NCBI GenBank assembly: GCA_038210655.1 | Contig: JBBQWM010000031.1 | Location: 6,785-70,784 of the forward strand | Source of the DNA: 54-19 sp038210655 | GTDB taxonomy: Bacteria > Chloroflexota > Chloroflexia > Chloroheliales > Chloroheliaceae | Length of the DNA: 64,000 nucleotides | Direction of reading: 5' to 3' | Shown: positions 42,268 to 51,838 of the stretch, one piece after another | Layout of the letters: each line of letters starts with the position of its first letter | Position numbering within the stretch: the first letter of the stretch is position 1 | Translations under genes and position numbers: made by a program | The notes under the pieces: model-generated | Database searches by the model: none | What the model was told of the DNA's origin: nothing | The model's input: only the letters and a program-made list of their open reading frames with translations

Positions 42268-43200
42268 TTAACTCGTAATCTGTAAAACCAGCTTTCCTCG
42301 ATTGTGGCCTTTCAACCCTTGCTGATAGGCTTCCTGACCCTGTGAAAGTGGAAATACCGCTTCTATTTGGGGCTTTAAATGGCCTGCATCAATAAGTTCG
42401 CCAATCTGGATTAGTTGCGCTCGGTTGGATTTTACGAGGAGCCAAACTGCTCTAACACCCCATTCAAGGGCTTTAGTTTGCAACTCTTCTATACTGACAT
42501 CCGCAATTGAGACCAGAATGCCACCCTTTTTGAGGACACCCCACGAACGGTTTAGGGCATCACCACCCACCGTATCCAGCACTACATCTACCTCTTGCAC
42601 TACTTCTTCAAACCTGGTGAGGTTATAGTCGATTACCTCGGTTGCACCCAACCCTGATAAAAGCGCGTGATTATTCTTGGAAGCAGTAGCGATTACTTTT
42701 GCCCCGGCCCAATGCGCTAACTGTACTGCAAAAATACCTACCCCGCCTGCGGCACCATGGATCAGGAGGGTTTGACCGGGCAAAATATCGGCCTGCTCGA
42801 ACAGGGCTTGCCAGGCAGTTAAGGCCGACAACGGGACGGCGCTCGCCTCTACATGACTGAGGGAAAGGGGTTTAGGTGCTAGTTCTTCGGCCTGCACCGT
42901 TACGTACTCGGCCTGAGTACCACCCTTTTTGAAATCGGGCTTACCGTACACTTCCGCACCAACGCTTAAACCTTTTACCCCTTCACCCAGGGCCGCCACC
43001 ACCCCGGAAAATTCAAAACCCAATGTGGCCGGGAGCGGGCGCAACTGCCCGGTACTGGTAGCCCAGGTAATTTCCATTGGAGAGATACCACTGGCATAAA
43101 CCTTTACTAGCACTTCCCCTGCCGCCGGTTGAGGCTGGGGTATCTCATCATAACTTATTCCAGCCAGACCGCCCGGAGCGTGTATTCGTATAGCTTTCAT
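42268..43200 (-). CDS. NADPH-dependent quinone oxidoreductase-like (MDR family)
   Basis: 310 residues. LGFEFSGVVAALGEGVKG, then the coenzyme loop GAAGGVGIFAVQLAHWAGAKVIATAS, EVIDYN and a C-terminal GKLVLQI. Zinc-ligand cysteines and the structural zinc loop are missing, which places it with the zinc-free quinone oxidoreductase/enoyl reductase group. It reduces quinones or enones with NADPH. Substrate unknown. Confidence 0.85.
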   Translation of the reverse strand: MKAIRIHAPGGLAGISYDEIPQPQPAAGEVLVKVYASGISPMEITWATSTGQLRPLPATLGFEFSGVVAALGEGVKGLSVGAEVYGKPDFKKGGTQAEYVTVQAEELAPKPLSLSHVEASAVPLSALTAWQALFEQADILPGQTLLIHGAAGGVGIFAVQLAHWAGAKVIATASKNNHALLSGLGATEVIDYNLTRFEEVVQEVDVVLDTVGGDALNRSWGVLKKGGILVSIADVSIEELQTKALEWGVRAVWLLVKSNRAQLIQIGELIDAGHLKPQIEAVFPLSQGQEAYQQGLKGHNRGKLVLQITS

Positions 43201-43470
43201 CTCAGTTAGACCTTCCTTTTAGCTTATTTTATTTTTTAGTAATTCAGACCCAAGATCAAGGCTCTACCTTTTTAGGCTAATTTGTCGCAGAACCAAAGGG
43301 CTTGCCTTTAGTGTAAATTAGAAAGCCCCGGTTGTCATTACTCTAAAGAGGAGTTGTAACAGGATAGCAAGTTAAATTAGCTAAGATATTACACTACTAC
43401 TTTGTAATTAAATTCACAAAATACTATAGGGTTAAAGGGTAACATGAGCATTCTGGTTTGGCTTCGGTCG

Positions 43471-44976
43471 TTACTCAACAATTAGACCCAGTTTGCGGCC
43501 CAGATAGACGGCCTGGGTACGATTAGGAACTCCCATTTTGGAAAAGATGTTACTGGTATGTTTTTTGACCGTGTTGAGTGAAACCGTTAATTGTGCAGCT
43601 ATATCTTGATTTGCCGTTCCCAGGGTTAGTAGGTTAAGCACTTCTAATTCTCGCTCACTCAAAGATTCTATAAGCATTGGCAAATTATTTGATAGTGGTA
43701 GGGCCGTACCCTGGGCCACAACTTTTTGTTTTGGCTCTAACAAGCTGTGATTGTTCGGCCCAATATTGTAGGAAGCTAGTTCTGACCGGTTTATAGGTTC
43801 TGAGCGGTCTTGAATATATTTGATGGTTTCGGGCCTTTGTTCCTGTTTGGTATACCAACGGGTCGCCAATTCATGTAAATTGCGAACGGTTTCCGAGCCA
43901 AGATTGTCCAGGTGATAACGTAAAGTTTCGGCAAAAAGCCGATGATAACGATACCAGCCCGGTTGTCCAGCCAGCTTTATTATAAATAGATTGGCTAATT
44001 CCAGGTAATTCAGAACCACCTGGCTATCGGTTCTGCCCAGCACAGTATCACACAGTGAGCCGCAAAACTGGGGAAGACTAGAAGTATACACGAGAAAGGT
44101 TTGCACTTCTGGTGGCTGCTGGTGTAGCACTTCCTGAGTCAGATAATCCAGGATATAACGCTGCCTACCATTTAAATCTTCCAGGACTTCAACCGTAGCT
44201 TCCTGCCGTTGCAAGGAAAGACCGAGTAGCTGTAGTCCGACCAGCCAGCCCTCGGTGCGGTTAAATACTTCTTGTACTACCCTGTCAGGTAAATTGACCT
44301 TCATCACTTCGCTAAGAAACTGGTCGGTTTCCTCTAATGTGCAGCATAGCATATTAGCGTCTAACTCCAACATTTGCCCCCGCGCCCGCAGCCGAGAAAG
44401 CGGTAAAGGCGGTTCGTTGCGGGTCAGCACAAAGATATGTAACTGGGGCGGCAAGTGATCTAATAAATAGCTCAGTGAGGAATGAATCTCTGGCTCGGTA
44501 ATATGGTGATAATCGTCCAGTACCAGCGCAAAAGGTTGATCGCATTCAAGCACTCGATTAATCAGGTTGGTTAAAATAGGCTGAATGGGTTGGTCAACCG
44601 CTCTTTGCAATTGGTCGAGTAGGGGAGCGCCCAGCCCAGGCTGAGAGTATTCCAGAGCGGTTACGACATATTTCCAGAATAAATACAACTCATTATCGCT
44701 TTCATCCAGCGACACCCAGGCCGCTTTGAAGGGAAGCGTATTAGGTTTTGTCGGGTTAGTCCGTGCTGCTTCGTCGGCTTTCTTTAGATGGAGCCATTTA
44801 GCCGCTAAGGTAGTTTTACCGAAACCCGCCGGGGCTGACACCAGGGTCAATTTACGTTCCAAACCCTGATTCAAGGTCTCAATCAGGCGCAGGCGAGGAA
44901 TTAGCCGGGCTGGTAAAGCTGGCACGAAAAGCTTGGTAGTCACCAAGATGTTTTGTAAAAAGCTTTCCTCTCTCAT
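43471..44976 (-). CDS. Compact MalT-like ATPase / LuxR-type regulator
   Basis: 501 residues from the ATG at 44976 (GAGGGG 7 nt upstream). N-terminus TTKLFVPALPARLIPR and Walker A SAPAGFGKTT begin a STAND ATPase like MalT, with LVLDDYHHI as Walker B and a winged helix. The C-terminus is a LuxR helix-turn-helix (LSERELEVLNLLTLGTANQDIA, SLNTVKKHTSNIFSKMGV). The long TPR sensor region that normally separates them (400 or so residues) is almost absent. It is 48 nt downstream of the NADH dehydrogenase gene and may be co-transcribed. Confidence 0.85.
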   Translation of the reverse strand: MREESFLQNILVTTKLFVPALPARLIPRLRLIETLNQGLERKLTLVSAPAGFGKTTLAAKWLHLKKADEAARTNPTKPNTLPFKAAWVSLDESDNELYLFWKYVVTALEYSQPGLGAPLLDQLQRAVDQPIQPILTNLINRVLECDQPFALVLDDYHHITEPEIHSSLSYLLDHLPPQLHIFVLTRNEPPLPLSRLRARGQMLELDANMLCCTLEETDQFLSEVMKVNLPDRVVQEVFNRTEGWLVGLQLLGLSLQRQEATVEVLEDLNGRQRYILDYLTQEVLHQQPPEVQTFLVYTSSLPQFCGSLCDTVLGRTDSQVVLNYLELANLFIIKLAGQPGWYRYHRLFAETLRYHLDNLGSETVRNLHELATRWYTKQEQRPETIKYIQDRSEPINRSELASYNIGPNNHSLLEPKQKVVAQGTALPLSNNLPMLIESLSERELEVLNLLTLGTANQDIAAQLTVSLNTVKKHTSNIFSKMGVPNRTQAVYLGRKLGLIVE

Positions 44977-45024
44977 AACATAACCCCTCTTGTCTTGTTG
45001 TGGTCGTATATCAATCAAATAAAG

Positions 45025-46404
45025 CTATTCGAGGCGTAACTGGCTGGTTTCAGGCCCTAGCAAGGCGGCTAACAGCCAGTTGGTAAAAAGTTGCAGCCGG
45101 TTGCGCCAGGTAGGAATATGCGACAAGTAGTAGGCGTGCCAGAGCAACCAGGCGGGCAGCCCGGTCAAGGTAAACGACCCGACCTGGGCTACCCCGGTGC
45201 GCTTACCCAACAGCGCCAGATGTCCGCGCGGCCTGAACATAAAAGGCTCGACCGTCTGCCCCTTGAGTCGTTCGGTCAGTGCCTTTGCGACATAAGCTCC
45301 TTCGTGTTCGGAAGCCTGGGCCGTCGGTGGGATAGGTGCGTCAGTGGCAGCATCGAAGGCCCAGGCTATATCGCCAATTACATACACTTCTTCACGACCG
45401 GGGATTTGTAGACCCTTGTCTACTATCAAAGCTCCGTTGGGAGCTTGCTTAACTTCAAGCTCTCTTATTAAGGGGGGAGCGCTGATCCCGGCAGCCCAGA
45501 AGAAAGTACGGGTAGGTATCTCACCCTGAGAGGTCTGGATAGCCCTTTCGCTCACGGCCTGCACCGAGACCCCGGTAAGAATCTCGATATTCTCGACTTC
45601 AAGCACCCGACGTACCACCTCGGAGGTGGGGGGAGTACTCATCGGCATTAACCGTTCGGCCCGACCGATCAAGACAATTCGCACTGGGGCATCCACCAAC
45701 CAGGGATAGCGCTTGAAAAGGCCGTCCACTAAATATTCCCTAATAGTAGCCGCCAGTTCCACCCCGGTATCCCCACCGCCGCCTACTACAAAGGTTAGCC
45801 AGGCTCGTCTTTCGGCCTCATCTTCGCATTGATGGGCCGCTTCGATGGCATCAATCAAATGGTTACGCAATCCCATCGCGTGTAGCGGTGAATGAAAAGG
45901 CAGGGCATGCTCTTTTAGGCCCGGCAGATCGGGAAAGGCGGTGATAGAACCTAACGCTAACACCAGATAATCGTAAGGGCGGGTTCCAGCCGAGGTATAG
46001 ACCAGTTTTTGGTCGAGATCAATGCGCTGTATTTCAGCATGAAGTACATGAAAAGAGCGCCCACGTTGGAAAGCCCGAATAGGTACTACAATACTGCCGG
46101 GACTGGTGCGACCAGCGGCGACTGTCCACGACAGAGGGTGGAAGAAAGAATAATTATTGCGATCAATTACTAAAACGCTCACGTTCTGGGTTGGGTCTAA
46201 ATGCTTGTCCAAATTAAGGGCAGTAGCGAGGCCACCAAACCCCGCTCCCAGAATCAAAATACGAGTGGTGGCCTTGAGGTAGTCGGCTTCCGTTTCGCTC
46301 CGATGCTCTCCTTTGACCTTACGAGTTACTATTTCGATCAGCTTTTTGCTGGATGGTATCAAGCGGTCTATAATCAGCTTACTAGAATTTGTCTGTCCGA
46401 TCAT
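45025..46404 (-). CDS. Type II NADH dehydrogenase (NDH-2)
   Basis: 459 residues. FAD motif LILGAGFGGLATALNL, the NADH motif VVGGGGDTGVELAA, and YVIGDIAWAFD near the C-terminus define NDH-2-like NAD(P)/FAD oxidoreductases. The C-terminal amphipathic region (LPAWLLWHAYYLSHIPTWRN) is the usual membrane attachment. It passes electrons from NADH to quinone without pumping protons. An about 45-residue N-terminal extension precedes the FAD fold. Confidence 0.85.
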   Translation of the reverse strand: MIGQTNSSKLIIDRLIPSSKKLIEIVTRKVKGEHRSETEADYLKATTRILILGAGFGGLATALNLDKHLDPTQNVSVLVIDRNNYSFFHPLSWTVAAGRTSPGSIVVPIRAFQRGRSFHVLHAEIQRIDLDQKLVYTSAGTRPYDYLVLALGSITAFPDLPGLKEHALPFHSPLHAMGLRNHLIDAIEAAHQCEDEAERRAWLTFVVGGGGDTGVELAATIREYLVDGLFKRYPWLVDAPVRIVLIGRAERLMPMSTPPTSEVVRRVLEVENIEILTGVSVQAVSERAIQTSQGEIPTRTFFWAAGISAPPLIRELEVKQAPNGALIVDKGLQIPGREEVYVIGDIAWAFDAATDAPIPPTAQASEHEGAYVAKALTERLKGQTVEPFMFRPRGHLALLGKRTGVAQVGSFTLTGLPAWLLWHAYYLSHIPTWRNRLQLFTNWLLAALLGPETSQLRLE

Positions 46405-46467
46405 TTTACTCTCCCCTCTCCCCAGATTTTCAATTATTTATAGCAAAATACCCAAGTATTGACCCCC

Positions 46468-46541
46468 TGTAGGAGCGAGCTTCTGCTCACGATTGAAGCA
46501 ACGGCTGGGTGTTCAATCGCGAGCAGAAGCTCGCTCCTACA
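46468..46541. repeat. REP-like hairpin, copy 2
   Basis: TGTAGGAGCGAGCTTCTGCT arm and complement with a short loop; same element as at 31161 and 51231. Lies upstream of the NADH dehydrogenase gene. Confidence 0.85.
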
Positions 46542-46631
46542 AATAAACGTGTAGCTCCCTTGCTTTGCAACTTGCTGTAATAGGCTTTTCAAGAATTGGC
46601 TCTTTGGGGGCCAACCCCAAATTGGTTTCTT

Positions 46632-47672
46632 TTAGGTAGAGTTAGTACAGGTAGTCGCGGCTTTCTCAAGCAGGACGGCTACTGCTACGCCCGAAGTATC
46701 TTCCTGAATAATACCTCTTGAAATAAACCAGGGCTGGTCGGGTTCAATGTTGACTTTATGGGTAATATAGCAGCCATAGAAAATCTGCTTCGTCCCATTT
46801 TTGTTAATGGTGGTAATAACAGAAGGTACCCCCGCATAAGCCTGGCCTGCTCCTACGCCGATCTGGTAATTACCGCCCGTAAACGATACCGAAGCCAGGT
46901 TAGCATAACCCTGTACCCATTGGGCGTAGGCTGGTAAAGTTTGGGTCGGAGTATCCCAGTAGTTATAGGCTTGCTGGTAGGTTTTGTTGTTGATTGAGGC
47001 ATAAAACAGGTCAAGAACGTTGCGTGGGGAAGAATATTTGATTTCGTTTCCGAGTAACCCCAGTTCAACGTTGTAAATCCCCGGCTTTTCAGGGTGGTAC
47101 TCGAACCTAGCCCGCTCGAACCACTGCATTACAAAGACTTTCCCGGTGGCCGGATCGGTTTCCGACTGCTCGTCCGAAATCGGGAAACCCAACCGATCCA
47201 AACTGCCGTTATTTTGCCAGTATAGATAAAACAACTGGCTAACATAATGCCGGGTCTGCGGAAAGTAGAAATAGCCAGCCTTAGCCGAACCGGGTTGAAA
47301 AGCCGGATCGTTCTTCAGGCGGTTCGAGGTCAGGCGTTTGGATAGCAAGCCCAGTTCCACTTCGTACTTAGTTCCGGCAAATTCCGGGTGTAACTGGAAA
47401 TTATTTCGTTCAAACCACTGGGTCAGATAGACCTTGCCGGTTTCGGAGTCAACCTCATTGCCCGCCTCAGTAATAGGATAGCCGAAAGCGGTCAAACCAC
47501 CATTATTATTCCAGTAATCCAAAAACTTACCGCTGACGGTGTGGCCGGTTTCAGGGAAGAACCGGCTATTCTCAGCCGCTCGAACTAAACTAACGTTGGG
47601 TAGCGTGGTCAAGCAAATGCCAGCCAGTAAAGCAACCAACATTAATATATAAGATCGCTTATTCAGCTTCAT
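46632..47672 (-). CDS. Secreted protein with two FPETGH-type repeats
   Basis: 346 residues with a cleavable-looking signal peptide (about 1-32). Two copies of a repeat of about 80 residues follow: FFPETGHTVSGKFLDYW...FGYPITE...VYLTQWFERNNFQLHPE and FPQTRHYVSQLFYLYW...LGFPISDE...QWFERARFEYHPE. This repeat is common in secreted Chloroflexota proteins and resembles LGFP-like wall-binding modules. The C-terminal 140 residues look like an NTF2-fold domain with two Cys. Likely extracellular; ligand unknown. Confidence 0.7.
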   Translation of the reverse strand: MKLNKRSYILMLVALLAGICLTTLPNVSLVRAAENSRFFPETGHTVSGKFLDYWNNNGGLTAFGYPITEAGNEVDSETGKVYLTQWFERNNFQLHPEFAGTKYEVELGLLSKRLTSNRLKNDPAFQPGSAKAGYFYFPQTRHYVSQLFYLYWQNNGSLDRLGFPISDEQSETDPATGKVFVMQWFERARFEYHPEKPGIYNVELGLLGNEIKYSSPRNVLDLFYASINNKTYQQAYNYWDTPTQTLPAYAQWVQGYANLASVSFTGGNYQIGVGAGQAYAGVPSVITTINKNGTKQIFYGCYITHKVNIEPDQPWFISRGIIQEDTSGVAVAVLLEKAATTCTNST

Positions 47673-47773
47673 ATAGCATAAACCTCCTTCGTTCCTGCTT
47701 GCCGGGTGGTAATTTCGGTCTAACGGATAAATCGATTAGATCGAAATTGCCCCCAGCATAAATCCATCACCCG

Positions 47774-48607
47774 CTAATTTGCCACCTTGTGTAAAAGTTG
47801 CTCTAACGACTGGTGGTTGGGAAGCTGGTCAAGCCAGTTGGCGCTATATTCGGCCACTTCTTCCCAGCCAGCCTGACTACCGATCAGGTGGGAGCGTCCT
47901 TCAAACTCCTTGAAATCGGTGCGGGCGGCAGAGTGTTTATGATGCTCATAGTTCGACTTGCTCACATGCGCCGGTACAAGATGGTCTTTTTCGCCCGTAA
48001 TCAGTAAGAGCGGCGCTCGCTCGTTATTCTTAAAGTTAACGCGGGTAGCATGATGTGGGTCAAGTTGGGCGAAAGCGACCTGGAAGAAGATGCGCCCGGT
48101 CTCCGGTACAACATAGCGCTCATAGTATTTATGCTGCTGGTCTTCCGGGAAGGTATTGACGAAAGCAAACTGAAATTCAGGGAAGGTCATAGTCAGAACC
48201 TTGTTCCAGTTCATCCAGCCTGACAAAGTATGAGTGTTAGCCTTCAAAACGTCCCAATCCAGCGCCAGTACTCCTTCTGGTGCAACCGCGTCCAGTGCAA
48301 CCCCGGCACTACCTAACCCTCTGTCTAGCAAATGCTGAACGATCAGCCCACCAAAGGAATGTCCAATCAGGATAGGAGGTTCGGGCATCTTTCTGATAAT
48401 CTCCTCATAATGATCCACTAACTCCTTAACCCCGATTTCAGCTAGTTCCGCCGGGGTATTCTGCCGTAGCTCCTCGATGGATTTATCCCGGTAAGGCCAC
48501 TCTGGGGCGCTACAAGTGTAGCCCTTCTTCTCAAAATAAGGCATAAAATTCTCCCAGGAAAGCGAAGTTAGCCAGGCCCCGTGAATAAACACAATATTCT
48601 TGGTCAT
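47774..48607 (-). CDS. Alpha/beta hydrolase
   Basis: 277 residues. VFIHGAWLTSLSWENF is the oxyanion loop, GHSFGG carries the nucleophile Ser, LITGEKDHLVP the acid and GRSHLIG the catalytic His. No signal peptide, so it is cytoplasmic. It belongs to the broad hydrolase group that includes esterases and haloperoxidase-like enzymes; substrate unknown. Confidence 0.8.
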   Translation of the reverse strand: MTKNIVFIHGAWLTSLSWENFMPYFEKKGYTCSAPEWPYRDKSIEELRQNTPAELAEIGVKELVDHYEEIIRKMPEPPILIGHSFGGLIVQHLLDRGLGSAGVALDAVAPEGVLALDWDVLKANTHTLSGWMNWNKVLTMTFPEFQFAFVNTFPEDQQHKYYERYVVPETGRIFFQVAFAQLDPHHATRVNFKNNERAPLLLITGEKDHLVPAHVSKSNYEHHKHSAARTDFKEFEGRSHLIGSQAGWEEVAEYSANWLDQLPNHQSLEQLLHKVAN

Positions 48608-48683
48608 CGTTAGTCTCCCTTCTATAGTTATCTCAAGTTTGGATAGTTAATATGCAAATAGTTTTGCTATTTGCTATTTGTTT

Positions 48684-48786
48684 GTAGCTACTCAGCCTCC
48701 CCTTTTGGGCGACCACATAGGGTCGCACCCTACAAAGGGTTTTGGGTAGGGGCGACCCTATGTGGTCGCCCGATCTGAGTAGTTAC
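48684..48786. mobile_element. Miniature inverted-repeat element, copy 5 (core type B)
   Basis: 103 bp. Ends GTAGCTACTCAG and CTGAGTAGTTAC (11/12) with a perfect 8-bp target duplication ATTTGTTT (48676-48683, 48787-48794). Core GGGCGACCACATAGGGTCGC and complement. It sits between the two hydrolase genes and ends 6 bp before the stop codon of the downstream one. Confidence 0.9.
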
Positions 48787-48792
48787 ATTTGT

Positions 48793-49689
48793 TTACGCCT
48801 TTTTATAGTTCCTGATCGCCGCCCCAATCAGGCCAACTATGGCGCGGGGCTGCGAGACTGGTGAAGCATGACTTGAGTCTAGCTCAATAGTAGTTGCACC
48901 GATGCGATTTGCCATAAATCGCTCTAAATCCGGGTTAATCTCTTTATCCTGTTTGGATACCAGATACCAGGAAGGTAGTTTTTGCCAGGCGGCTGGCCCC
49001 GATTTTTCGACAAAGCAATTAAAAGCAATCGGTTTTTGAGTGACTGCCATGATGCGGGCCTGAACCGGGTCTACATCGGCGGCAAATGCTTGCGGGAAGT
49101 AAGCCGGGTCAATCCAGGCGAAGCCAGCCCGGTAGGATGGAATGGTATGGCTGATTGCTTCAGGTGGTGCAGCGTGACTACTCACATCCAGCAAGTTTTC
49201 GCCTTCCGCCGGAGCAAAGGCCGAAGCGTAAACCAGACCAATCGCATTAGTGGTTTCTGTAGCCGCCCCCGTTATCACTGCCCCACCATAAGAATGACCC
49301 GCCAAAACGGTTGGGCCGACGAGCGAGGCCAGGGCTTGCTTAGTAACCGCCACATCATCGCTAAGAGAAGTCAGGGGCAATTGCACGGCCAGGACATTGT
49401 GGCCTTCTTTTTGTAACAGGCTAACGACCTGGCTCCAGCTAGAAGCATCCGCGAAAGCCCCATGCACCAACAAAACATTAAACCCGGAAGGTTTGCGCCC
49501 GGACGAACTATCGTCAGAATGGTTATCCTCCCCGGCCAGGGCAAAGGCCGGAGAAGCCGATACTGCCAGGGCGCTGGCGGCGGCAGCCATTCCAAGCCGT
49601 TTTACCATTGTGCGACGGGTTAGCGAATTAGTAAGCGGCTGATTATTTTCTCCCTCTTTCGAGGTTAAAGGCTGATTATCCTTAAACAT
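48793..49689 (-). CDS. Exported alpha/beta hydrolase with Tat-like signal
   Basis: 298 residues. The N-terminus has a twin-arginine-like motif (TRRTMVKRLGM), a hydrophobic Ala-rich segment and a likely cleavage after AFA. The mature domain has VHGAFADASSW (oxyanion), GHSYGG (nucleophile), KQDKEINPD (acid) and SSHASPVSQP (His). It is an esterase-like enzyme of the same superfamily as the neighbour at 47774, here exported folded. Confidence 0.8.
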   Translation of the reverse strand: MFKDNQPLTSKEGENNQPLTNSLTRRTMVKRLGMAAAASALAVSASPAFALAGEDNHSDDSSSGRKPSGFNVLLVHGAFADASSWSQVVSLLQKEGHNVLAVQLPLTSLSDDVAVTKQALASLVGPTVLAGHSYGGAVITGAATETTNAIGLVYASAFAPAEGENLLDVSSHAAPPEAISHTIPSYRAGFAWIDPAYFPQAFAADVDPVQARIMAVTQKPIAFNCFVEKSGPAAWQKLPSWYLVSKQDKEINPDLERFMANRIGATTIELDSSHASPVSQPRAIVGLIGAAIRNYKKA

Positions 49690-50078
49690 TGTTAAAGTCT
49701 CCCTTCTTTATATTATGTTCGATCTAAACTTTTGCTGACTAGCAATCAATGCAGCGATAAGTTCTATGTAACAGTATAAGCAGGCTGAAGCAGTTAGTCA
49801 GCCGACATCAGTTCGCATCTTACTTCCCACACAGTTCCCATTGTGACTAAAGGACGCTGCGAATTAGTCAATTATTATTTTTACTATGCAATTGGGTAGC
49901 GGCTTACTCTAAAGTGGTAATAATAATTAGCCTGGTTAAGATGCTTCTTTGGAGTAATGACAATCAGCAGCTTCATCTCTAAACTCAAATAGCTGACGAA
50001 ATTGTTCACGAGGCACTATTAAACCAGTTCTTGACCGGCTCAACTCTGGTCGAGAATAACAACAAGGAGGCTCATATT
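49690..50078. other. Divergent intergenic region
   Basis: About 390 bp between the exported hydrolase (minus) and the DUF4331 gene (plus). AT-rich in the middle (49866-49935). No repeat, RNA or confident promoter was found. Confidence 0.4.
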
Positions 50079-51080
50079 ATGGCAGATCATTTGGATGCGC
50101 CCGGTTTCAAGTCCCCCAATCTTAACGCCAAGATTGATATTACGGACATCTTTGCCTTCCAAAAACCGGGTGAACCCGGTAAGTCGTTACTAATTCTCAA
50201 CGTGAATCCCATGGCTCCAACGTTGGCGACCGAGTTTGACCATCAAGCTATCTACGAGCTAAAGGTGGATACCAACCGGGATGCCATTGAGGAGATTACT
50301 TTCCAGTTCAAGTTTTCGCCTTTTGTCGAGGGTCGCCAAACTGTTAACGTGTTTAAGGCTACCGGCAGGCACGCCAGAGAAATAAAACCCTCCGGCGAAG
50401 TCTTATTTGAGAACGTCCCGGTTTGCTTTGGTCGCGAAGTGCAGGTCGTTACAAACCAGGATTACCGCTTTTACGCCGGGATGCGAAGTGACCCGTTCTT
50501 CTTTGATTTGCAGGGATTTTTAGACGGCGGCAAGTTTACTGGCACCGACCTCTTTATTGACAAAAACGTCTTCAGCATCGTGCTGGAAGTGCCAAATCAG
50601 GCCCTGGGCGGGAACCCGCAGGTTGCCATCTGGGGTCGGGTATTAGTTCCCGAAGGTCATAACGGCTACGAGAAAGAGACCCAGCCAGCGACAGCTTTAG
50701 ACGCTGAGACTAAATTGGTGCAGATTGACCAGATGGGTCGCCCTCTCACCAATATTATTTTCACCAAAGAGGAGGACAAGAATCTCTTTAACCGGACGCT
50801 TCCCCCGCAGCAGGTGGCCCTTTTTGCCGATAAGTTTGTAGCGGTACTGCAAGAGTCCGGGCGTGGTCGGGCCGAGTCCGAAGCGCTAGTCGAACAACTG
50901 CTGCCCGACGTATTGCGTTATGATTACTCAAGTTCCGCCGGGTTTCCCAATGGCCGAAAGTTGACCGACGATATTGTAAATATTGTCTTGAGTATGGTGA
51001 AGAATGCCCCGGTAAGCGATAAGGTTGGCCCCCATACCGACCTGCTTGCGACCTTCCCATATTTAGGCACTCCCCATTAG
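50079..51080 (+). CDS. DUF4331 protein
   Basis: 333 residues from ATG 50079, with a strong AAGGAGG at 50063-50069. MADHLDAP at the start, then DITDIFAFQ, LILNVNPMAP and the C-terminal SSAGFPNGRKLTDDIVNI are the signature of DUF4331. There is no signal peptide, unlike many relatives. Function of the family is unknown; members are linked to halogen or oxyanion stress in some genomes. Confidence 0.85.
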   Translation: MADHLDAPGFKSPNLNAKIDITDIFAFQKPGEPGKSLLILNVNPMAPTLATEFDHQAIYELKVDTNRDAIEEITFQFKFSPFVEGRQTVNVFKATGRHAREIKPSGEVLFENVPVCFGREVQVVTNQDYRFYAGMRSDPFFFDLQGFLDGGKFTGTDLFIDKNVFSIVLEVPNQALGGNPQVAIWGRVLVPEGHNGYEKETQPATALDAETKLVQIDQMGRPLTNIIFTKEEDKNLFNRTLPPQQVALFADKFVAVLQESGRGRAESEALVEQLLPDVLRYDYSSSAGFPNGRKLTDDIVNIVLSMVKNAPVSDKVGPHTDLLATFPYLGTPH

Positions 51081-51230
51081 GAGGAGTAATTTCCTCAAAA
51101 TTTCGGTGCTAAAGCAAATCAAAGGCGGTGGTAAATTCTCGATTCGTTAAGAGCCTGGCTTTCAAGCTAACAGCGAATTGAGAATTATTAAGTTATTGGC
51201 TCAATTGCAAAAAGCAGAGTACACGAACCT

Positions 51231-51304
51231 TGTAGGAGCGAGCTTCTGCTCGCGATTGAACACGTACCACCCGCTTCAATCGCGGGCAGAAGCTCGCTCC
51301 TACA
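51231..51304. repeat. REP-like hairpin, copy 3
   Basis: TGTAGGAGCGAGCTTCTGCT arm, 14-nt loop, complementary arm with one difference (CGCGGGC for CGCGAGC). Located 30 bp before the DUF1622 gene. Confidence 0.85.
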
Positions 51305-51333
51305 GATAAGTGGTTAGATAGAGATACTTTGAA

Positions 51334-51687
51334 ATGGAAGAGTTATTTAAAAATTTGACTTTTAATCTGGCCTCCGCCGTCGAAGCGGCTGCCGGGATAG
51401 TAATCGCCTTCGGAGCAGGTGAGGGCGTTATCAAAGTCCTTATGCTTTTTTTCTTTGAGCGTAATGCTCCAGAGGAAGCCAAAGATTTTATTCGTTTGCG
51501 GTTAGGACGCTGGCTGACGTTAGCCCTCGAGTTTGAACTAGCCGCCGACATTTTGCGTACTGCGATTACCCCAAGTTGGACCGAAATTGGGCAGTTAGCT
51601 GCAATTATCGTCCTTAGAACGACCTTAAACTACTTTCTACAAAAAGAAATTGAAAAATCTAACCAATTTAACAGACTTGATAATTGA
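51334..51687 (+). CDS. DUF1622 membrane protein
   Basis: 117 residues with three predicted membrane helices. The pattern RLRLGRWLTLALEFELAADILRTAI is the DUF1622 signature. Family role unknown. No good ribosome site precedes the ATG; the REP-like hairpin lies just upstream. Confidence 0.8.
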   Translation: MEELFKNLTFNLASAVEAAAGIVIAFGAGEGVIKVLMLFFFERNAPEEAKDFIRLRLGRWLTLALEFELAADILRTAITPSWTEIGQLAAIIVLRTTLNYFLQKEIEKSNQFNRLDN

Positions 51688-51838
51688 GTCGGTGGGTGTT
51701 ATTCTACACAGAAAGCAGAGTGAGAAGGCGCAACCGACCGGGCTTGAGTAAGATTTTATAAGCTTTGGCGGTTGAACGACCTTTCGATCTTGAACGTTTC
51801 CCTAACGGAGCTTGTACAGGTTGAAAGAATACACCAGA

